NCBI GenBank assembly: GCA_016234425.1
Contig: JACRCA010000171.1
Span: forward strand, 1-10,763
Length of the DNA: 10,763 bases
Source of the DNA: Deltaproteobacteria bacterium
Lineage (GTDB): Bacteria > Desulfobacterota > SM23-61
Direction of reading: 5' to 3'
Both the position numbers and the translations under genes were made by a program. Under the pieces are notes generated by a model. The model did no database searches. It was not told the DNA's origin and saw nothing but the letters and a program-made list of their open reading frames with translations. Within the stretch, counting starts at the first letter, position 1. Every line of letters begins with the position of its first letter. Shown one piece after another: positions 6,040 to 10,763 of the stretch.

Positions 6040-7998
6040 ATGACCACTTTCAGGAAGCTTTTCGAACCTGGCAGAATTGGCTCAATGGAGTTGAAAAACC
6101 GATTGATCATGGCTCCCATGGGAACCTCTTCCCATGACCGGGAGGGATTCATCCAGGAACGTACCGTATATTATTATGTCGAAAGAGCCAAAGGTGGAGT
6201 GGGGCTGATCATCGCTCAGTCCAGTAACGCCTTGCGGGAAGGACAGGCTCCAGGACGCGCCGGTACGTGGGATGACAAGTTCATCCCTGGACTCCGCCGG
6301 GTGGCTGAGGGAGTCCATGCTGCAGGGGGCAAGATCGCCTGGCAAATCCTGAACCACGGAAAGCTCTATAGCGCCTGGCTGGACCGGATCACCCATCCGG
6401 AAGACTTGAAAATCATCGGGCCTTCAGCCATCCCCTGGGTCCGCACAGGAGTAGCCCCCAAAGAAGCGACGAAAGAAGACATACGGCGCATCGTGGAAGG
6501 TTTCGGGGAAGCGGCGCGTCGGGTTAAAGAAGCGGGCATGGACGCTGTGGAGATCCATGGCGCCCATGGGTACATGATTACCCAATGGCTATCCCCGCGG
6601 GACAATAGGCGGAGCGATGAATACGGGGGGGACGCAAAAAAAAGGGCCGGGATGGCATGCGAGATCGTTGCCAAGGTAAGAGAGAAAGTGGGCCCGAACT
6701 TTCCCGTGATCTTTCGCTTCAGTGGAAGCCACTTCATCGAGGGAGGAGGAACCTTGGAAGATAGCCTCATCCAGGCTCCCCTCTTCGTAGAAGCAGGAGC
6801 TGACGCTCTTCACGTCTCAGCCTGCGAGGAAGAGACTACCTACTGGCAATTTTTGCCCTACCCGATGCCCGATGGAGCAATCGTCCACCTGGCCGCAGCC
6901 ATAAAAAGGGTGGTGAATGTTCCCGTGATCGCCGTGGGTAAGATTTGGGATCCCCGGATGGCTGAACAGATTCTGGAGGAAGGAAAAGCAGATTTCGTAG
7001 CCCTGGGGCGACAGCTGTTAGCCGATCCCCAATGGCCAAACAAGGTGAAGGAAGGAAGATTTGAAGAAGTCCAGCGTTGCCTTTATTGCAACAACTGCCT
7101 GAACATGGAAGTCAGGCTCAAGGAGGTCCGGGAGAGGGGCCGGACCTGCACGGTAAATCCAGCGGTTTTGCGGGAACGGCAGTTCGGAATCAAACCAGCC
7201 CGGGCCGCAAGAAGCGTCATGATCATTGGAGGCGGGCTGGCCGGGATGGAAGCTGCGAGGGTTCTTGCCGAGCGAGGGCACCAGGTTAAGCTCTACGAGC
7301 GGAGCGACAGGCTGGGAGGCCAGTGGAATATTGCTGCCGTTCAACCCTTGAAAGAAAATTATCGGTACCTGGTCCCCTTTATGGAAAAGGGCCTAGAGAG
7401 GGCCAAGGTAAAGGTGATCTTGAATAAGGAAGTCACCCTGAGTTTCATCAAAGAAACCAACCCCGATGCCGTGGTTGTAGCCACAGGGGCCTTGTCCAAG
7501 ACCTTAGAAATTCCCGGAGCTCACAGCCCACATGTGGTTCAGGCCAACGATGTCATAATGGGAAATAAGGGGGTGGGCAATCCGGTCATCGTCATCGGCG
7601 GTCGGCTGGTGGGGATGGAAACGGCTGATGCCCTGGCTGAGCAGGACCGTCAGGTCTTTTTGGTGACCGAAGACAAACTGGGAGAGAATGGAGCTCCCCT
7701 GGAGCGAAACATTTATCGAGCGATGCGTGATCGATTGATCCGGCATGGCCTGTACCTCTTCCCTGATTCCCCGGTTGTAGAAATTCTCCCAAACGGGGTC
7801 CATATTGCCTATAAGCACGAAATCGTCTTCCTGAAGGCGGAGACTGTGGTGATGGCTGTGGGGGCCGTTTCGAATGATGCGCTTTGGCAAGAGCTAAAAA
7901 AGGAAAAAATGGAAGCCTATGCCATCGGAGATTGCGTTGAGCCGAGAGACGCCATGGAAGCAATCCGCGAAGGGGCCGAGGTTGGAAGGATGATTTAA
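6040..7998 (+). CDS. Old Yellow Enzyme / 2,4-dienoyl-CoA reductase-like FMN-FAD-[4Fe-4S] oxidoreductase (paralog 2)
   Basis: The protein has 652 residues and the same architecture as the flavoprotein at 768-2702. Residues 3-340 form an FMN-binding TIM barrel with NRLIMAPMG at 20-28, the EIHGAHGYM segment at 171-179 (H173, H176, Y178) and SDEYGG at 192-197. A cysteine set C347-x2-C350-x2-C353-x16-C370 should hold a [4Fe-4S] cluster; the last gap is four residues longer than in paralog 1. The FAD/ADP Rossmann motif IIGGGLAG (395-402) is intact. The second Rossmann motif reads VIGGRLVG (518-525), with Arg522 where the middle glycine of GxGxxG is expected. The C-terminal YAIGDC motif is at 627-632. 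The family uses NAD(P)H and the flavin/iron-sulfur relay to reduce enoates or enoyl-CoAs. With paralog 1 it brackets tctBAC. The two differ widely, so they are not a recent duplication. The substrate is unknown. Confidence 0.93.
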   Translation: MTTFRKLFEPGRIGSMELKNRLIMAPMGTSSHDREGFIQERTVYYYVERAKGGVGLIIAQSSNALREGQAPGRAGTWDDKFIPGLRRVAEGVHAAGGKIAWQILNHGKLYSAWLDRITHPEDLKIIGPSAIPWVRTGVAPKEATKEDIRRIVEGFGEAARRVKEAGMDAVEIHGAHGYMITQWLSPRDNRRSDEYGGDAKKRAGMACEIVAKVREKVGPNFPVIFRFSGSHFIEGGGTLEDSLIQAPLFVEAGADALHVSACEEETTYWQFLPYPMPDGAIVHLAAAIKRVVNVPVIAVGKIWDPRMAEQILEEGKADFVALGRQLLADPQWPNKVKEGRFEEVQRCLYCNNCLNMEVRLKEVRERGRTCTVNPAVLRERQFGIKPARAARSVMIIGGGLAGMEAARVLAERGHQVKLYERSDRLGGQWNIAAVQPLKENYRYLVPFMEKGLERAKVKVILNKEVTLSFIKETNPDAVVVATGALSKTLEIPGAHSPHVVQANDVIMGNKGVGNPVIVIGGRLVGMETADALAEQDRQVFLVTEDKLGENGAPLERNIYRAMRDRLIRHGLYLFPDSPVVEILPNGVHIAYKHEIVFLKAETVVMAVGAVSNDALWQELKKEKMEAYAIGDCVEPRDAMEAIREGAEVGRMI

Positions 7999-8051
7999 TG
8001 TTACGGGAGGAGCTTTGATGGATTAAAAGATGGCCAACTCGGAGGCATAGA
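7999..8051 (+). other. Short spacer with an orphan ribosome binding site and mini-ORFs
   Basis: GGGAGGAG (8005-8012) precedes ATG 8018, but that frame reads only Met-Asp and then TAA (8024-8026). In the same frame, ATG 8030 would give Met-Ala-Asn-Ser-Glu-Ala and then TAG (8048-8050), next to the true start at 8052. This may be the scar of a lost gene start, or a short upstream ORF affecting translation of the FGE-like gene. Confidence 0.4.
8041..8045 (+). promoter_or_regulatory. Shine-Dalgarno sequence of the FGE-like gene
   Basis: GGAGG lies 6 nt before ATG 8052 and favours that start over the in-frame ATGs at 8058 and 8070. Confidence 0.75.
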
Positions 8052-9065
8052 ATGAAAATGGAGAGGAGGATGATCTTAGCATTATTTATTTTTTTCTTTG
8101 CTTCTTCTTCCGCTGCCGATGAGGGGGAAAAAGTTGCCGAGCAAATGGATCATCGAATCCATTTTAAATGTAATTTATCGGGAGACGAATATGAATTGGC
8201 AGCGAAGCTTGCCTTGACCATTAGCGGCCAAGCCTATTTCAACGACAAGTTCCCTCTCGGGGCAGACTTCATAAAAGTCGGCAAAGACCAAAAAATCTGG
8301 TGGAACGGATGGCAGAACTTCCCCCAGACATGGGCGGCGAACAGTGAAGGGAAAATCGTTGGCGGAGGTAAAGAGTTTAAAGACCCATTAACTGGAATGG
8401 AGTTTATTCTTGTCAGAGGTGGATGTTTTGAGATGGGGGATACCTTTGGCAATGGGAATGCTGACGAAGAGCCGGTGCACGAGGTTTGCGTGAGTGACTT
8501 TTATATGGGAAAATATGAGGCAACCCAAGAGCAGTGGGAAAAGGTTATGGGGAGTAATCCATCTTCTTTCCGGAGAGGTGGTAACTATCCTGTGGAGAAT
8601 ATCAGTTGGTATGAGGTCCAGGAATTCATCAGGAGGCTAAATCAGAAAAATAGGGTGGATTACCGTTTACCCACCGAGGCAGAATGGGAGTATGCAGCGA
8701 GGAGCAGGGGGAAGAAGGAGAAGTGGGCAGGTACAAGCAGCGAGTCAGATCTTGATGATTTTGCCTGGATAGACAGAAATTCTGGTGAACAAACCCATCC
8801 TGTGGGTCAGAAGAAGCCCAACAGCCTTGGGTTATTTGACATGACGGGGAATGTTTGGGAGTGGGTTGCTGACTGGTATGATGAGGATTATTACAAAATT
8901 ACTCCCAGCCATGACCCGATAGGGCCGACCCGCGGAGATAGTCGGGTACTCCGCGGCGGCTCCTGGATCAGTATGCCGGGGGATGTGCGGGCATCACTCC
9001 GGGCCAGAGGCATTCCGTCGGTGAGGGGCAACCTTGGGGTTCGCCTGGCCTTCTCGCCCCGTTAA
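8052..9065 (+). CDS. Secreted protein with a formylglycine-generating-enzyme-like (SUMF1) domain
   Basis: This 337-residue protein begins with a signal peptide: MKMERR, a hydrophobic stretch at 7-17, then small residues, with likely cleavage near A21-A22. Residues 23-110 are a segment I do not recognise. Residues 111-335 form an FGE-sulfatase/SUMF1 domain: MEFILVRGGCFEMGD (116-130), DFYMGKYEATQEQW (149-162), PVENISWYEVQEF (180-192), YRLPTEAEWEYAAR (204-217), GLFDMTGNVWEWVADWY (260-276), RVLRGGSW (298-305) and the closing GVRLAF (329-334). True formylglycine-generating enzymes use a pair of cysteines near the C-terminus. Here the only cysteines are C40, C125 and C146, so that activity is not expected. 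Many such FGE-fold proteins have other, mostly unknown, roles such as binding or scaffolding. No sulfatase gene is visible nearby. It follows the flavoprotein gene by 53 nt, so it may be co-transcribed, but no shared function is evident. Confidence 0.88.
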   Translation: MKMERRMILALFIFFFASSSAADEGEKVAEQMDHRIHFKCNLSGDEYELAAKLALTISGQAYFNDKFPLGADFIKVGKDQKIWWNGWQNFPQTWAANSEGKIVGGGKEFKDPLTGMEFILVRGGCFEMGDTFGNGNADEEPVHEVCVSDFYMGKYEATQEQWEKVMGSNPSSFRRGGNYPVENISWYEVQEFIRRLNQKNRVDYRLPTEAEWEYAARSRGKKEKWAGTSSESDLDDFAWIDRNSGEQTHPVGQKKPNSLGLFDMTGNVWEWVADWYDEDYYKITPSHDPIGPTRGDSRVLRGGSWISMPGDVRASLRARGIPSVRGNLGVRLAFSPR

Positions 9066-9099
9066 TACAAACCCAATAATTGACTTTACCGTTCAAATC

Positions 9100-9235
9100 G
9101 TCATTGCGAGCCCGAAGGGGGCGGCAATCCAACGAAGTTGTTGCGAGGGCGGAGCCCGTGGCAATCTCAAGAGTTCCCTCGCTTCACTCGGGACAGGGCT
9201 TCGTAGTCCCGCGGGGCGGGCCTCCTCGCAATGAC
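9100..9235. repeat. 136-bp intergenic repeat with 11-bp perfect terminal inverted repeats
   Basis: The left end GTCATTGCGAG (9100-9110) and the right end CTCGCAATGAC (9225-9235) are exact reverse complements. Inside are two 26-nt direct units, 9104-9129 and 9141-9166. Each consists of TTGCGAG, a variable GC-rich 13-nt core, and GCAATC. The sequence resembles the dispersed GTCATTGCGAG...CGCAATGAC intergenic repeats seen in many environmental bacterial genomes. It has no coding capacity beyond spurious short frames. It sits between the convergent FGE-like gene and the decayed tctC, 13 nt from the stop of the latter. Whether it is a non-autonomous mobile element or a structured RNA-level repeat cannot be decided from one copy, and no target-site duplication is evident. 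Confidence 0.75.
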
Positions 9236-9248
9236 CCCAATGGCCGAT

Positions 9249-9833
9249 TTAAGATTTTTTATAAATTCCCAGTCCCAGCTGCTTCAGCAGTTCCCCATTG
9301 ATTTTATAGTCCTGAACGATCATCTTATGCAGGGCCTCGCCGCCCAGCGGTTCGATGACCATGTTCCATTTTTTAATCACCTCGATGACCGCAGGGTCCT
9401 TGAAAGCCTCAAGCAGAGCACTCTCGAGTTTCTTCTGGATATCCTTCGGGGTTACCGCTGGAACCGTCCAGCAGGCTCCACTTACCACCGCGAAGTCATA
9501 GCCTTTCTCCAGGATCGTAGGCGCATCCGGGAAGATGGTATTCCTCTTGGGATTCGTCGAAATAAGGAATCGCAGCCGTCCTGCATGGATATGCTCCACC
9601 TCAGTTCCCAGGGAAGCCGAATAAACCTGCACGTGCCCTCCCATCAATGCGGCTATACCGCTTCGGTCCCACCCGTAAAGGGTACGTGGATCCACTTCAG
9701 GTTTTCCCGCATCCCGATATACTCCATAATCAGGTGCATCGAAGTTCCCACCCCTGAAGTGCTATACCTTACCGTGTTAGGATTTTTTTTCACGTAGGCA
9801 ATCATCTCCTCGAAGTTCTTCCAGGGATTTTCA
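9249..9833 (-). pseudogene. tctC: Decayed tctC: 3' half of a Bug-family binding protein gene, 5'-truncated and frameshifted
   Basis: On the minus strand the TctC reading frame begins abruptly at about 9833 inside the tctA remnant. It reads ENPWKNFEEMIAYVKKNP, then RYSTSGVGTSMHL and KWIHVPFTGGTEAV, and stops at TAG (9655-9653). The next residues, AALMGGHVQVYSASLGTE, continue in another frame. That frame runs through GRLRFLISTNPKR and FPDAPTILEKGYD to TAA (9251-9249). Removing two bases (TA, near 9655-9654) restores one frame reading GGTEAVAALMGGHVQV, the expected Bug-family sequence. Aligned with the intact TctC of this window, homology starts at about its residue 139. The signal peptide and the whole first lobe of the binding fold are therefore missing, and the product cannot work as a periplasmic binding protein. 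The join to tctA on its 5' side shows a deletion within an ancestral tctA-tctC operon. Confidence 0.85.
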
Positions 9834-10763
9834 AAATCTTCACCCAGAGGCCGATCAGAGGGAGGTTCAAAATCAGGAGCATGGTATTTCCCACGTACAT
9901 ACTCGCCACCGCGCCCCAGAAGAGATCGGGATGCTTCTTTATGAGCATGGGGCCCGGCTGCATTCCATAAATAAGCATGGCTCCCAGGAGAATGGCCATG
10001 ACAGCATTAGAGGGAAGGCCCAGAGTAAGGAGGGGGATGAAGGCCCCACCCGTCCCCGCGTTGTTCGCCGTCTCCGGCCCGGCGACCCCTTCGATGGCTC
10101 CCTGGCCGAATCGTTCCGGATGGCGGGAGAACCTCTTTTCCATGGCGTAACTCGTGAAGGAAGAGATGACTCCTCCACCTCCGGGAAGGATTCCCAGGAA
10201 AAACCCGATCACCGATCCCCGAATGATGGGCCAGCTACTTTGTCTCCAATCGTCCAGGTTAGGGAGTAATCCCTTTAAGGAGGTCTGAAAGACCTCCCGC
10301 TTCAGAGAGAGTTCCATGTTGAGGAGTACCTCCGAAACCCCGAACAAGCCCATAGCCACGGGCACCAGGCCCACTCCGTCGACCAGGATGGGGATGTTAA
10401 AAGTAAACCGTTCCATGCCCGAGAGAATGTCCATTCCCACCGTACCCAAGAAAATTCCCAGAACGGCCATGCAAAGGGCTTTGGGCATGGAGTCCCCGGC
10501 TAAAAAAGTCAGCATAATGATTCCCAAGGTCATCAAGGAGAAGTATTCCGGAGGGCCAAACTTCAAAGCCACCTCGGCCAAGGGAGGAGCCACCAGCATA
10601 AGACCGATGACGCTAAATGTTCCCCCCATGAAAGAGCCCATGGCCGCTATCCCCAGAGCGGGCCCGGCCCTCCCTTGGCGGGCCATCTGATATCCATCCA
10701 GGCAGGTCACTACAGAGGCAGCCTCTCCCGGAATATTCAGAAGAATGGAAGTCGTTGAGCCCC
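9802..10763 (-). pseudogene. tctA: 3'-truncated tctA of a second Tct locus (5' end outside window)
   Basis: The minus-strand frame is open from the right window edge. It begins GSTTSILLNIPGEAASVV, then TCLDGYQMARQGRAGPALG, and continues through ILPGGGGVISSF and EGVAGPETANNAG to NLPLIGLWVKILKIP. All of these are TctA signatures in the right order. About 78 N-terminal residues lie outside the window. After KILKIP, which aligns with residue 387 of the 498-residue intact TctA here, the frame reads six unrelated residues (GRTSRR) and stops at TGA 9804-9802. At that point the DNA is in fact tctC sequence in another frame. The last ~111 residues of the permease, including several membrane segments, are absent, so it is probably non-functional. 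The protein is clearly diverged from the TctA at 3161-4657, so it represents a separate Tct system and not a recent copy. A tctB, if present, would lie to the right. Confidence 0.87.

Noticed and set aside
5900..6042. Open frame across the end of the tctC-flavoprotein gap (reads ...LKEIAGREIQDALQRG...)
   Set aside because: It has no start codon with a ribosome binding site and no protein family I recognise; it is probably chance in purine-rich DNA.
8940..9062. Diversity-generating retroelement variable region at the C-terminus of the FGE-like gene
   Set aside because: This fold and the RVLRGGSW...GVRLAF end are typical of such targets, but there is no reverse transcriptase, no template repeat copy in the window, and no run of AAY-type codons.
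9034..9301. Plus-strand short ORFs over the repeat downstream of the FGE-like gene
   Set aside because: They read through the inverted-end repeat and lack ribosome binding sites and recognisable similarity, so they are spurious products of repeat DNA.
9231..9797. Plus-strand 188-codon frame opposite the tctC remnant
   Set aside because: The minus strand of the same DNA encodes clear TctC motifs; the plus-strand translation resembles nothing and is an antisense shadow.

Overview
This window looks like a piece of a bacterial chromosome from an organism rich in tripartite tricarboxylate transporters (TTT/Tct) and iron-sulfur flavin enoate reductases. That gene content is common in Betaproteobacteria and in Desulfobacterota-like or subsurface lineages. 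The GTCATTGCGAG-type intergenic repeat makes me lean towards the latter, but the sequence alone does not fix the taxon.

Layout. Bases 1-9065 carry seven plus-strand coding units: the 3' part of an MmgE/PrpD-family gene, a first Old Yellow Enzyme/2,4-dienoyl-CoA reductase-like flavoprotein, tctB, tctA, tctC, a second flavoprotein of the same family, and a secreted formylglycine-generating-enzyme-like (FGE-like) protein. The first four are packed almost without gaps (2 nt, 12 nt, and a 4-nt ATGA overlap). tctC follows after about 95 nt with a strong ribosome binding site. A 300-base gap (5740-6039) separates tctC from the second flavoprotein. It holds a short decayed piece of a class III (CaiB/BaiF) CoA-transferase gene.

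Bases 9066-9248 are a convergent intergenic region with a 136-bp repeat bounded by perfect 11-bp inverted ends. Bases 9249-10763 are on the minus strand and hold the remains of a second, diverged Tct locus. A tctA lacking its last ~110 codons is joined directly to the 3' half of a tctC, and that tctC piece also carries a 2-nt frameshift. The tctA remnant runs off the right edge.

How the genes may work together (inference): tctC captures an organic acid in the periplasm and TctAB carries it across the membrane. The two FMN/FAD/[4Fe-4S] reductases and the MmgE/PrpD dehydratase-like enzyme then act on an unsaturated or hydroxylated acid or its CoA thioester. The lost CoA-transferase would have fitted such a pathway as the activating enzyme. 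The substrate cannot be read from the sequence. I did not find a phage, CRISPR, defence or other clearly new system. The interesting points are gene decay, altered cofactor or active-site positions in the paralogous flavoproteins, and an FGE-like protein without the catalytic cysteines.
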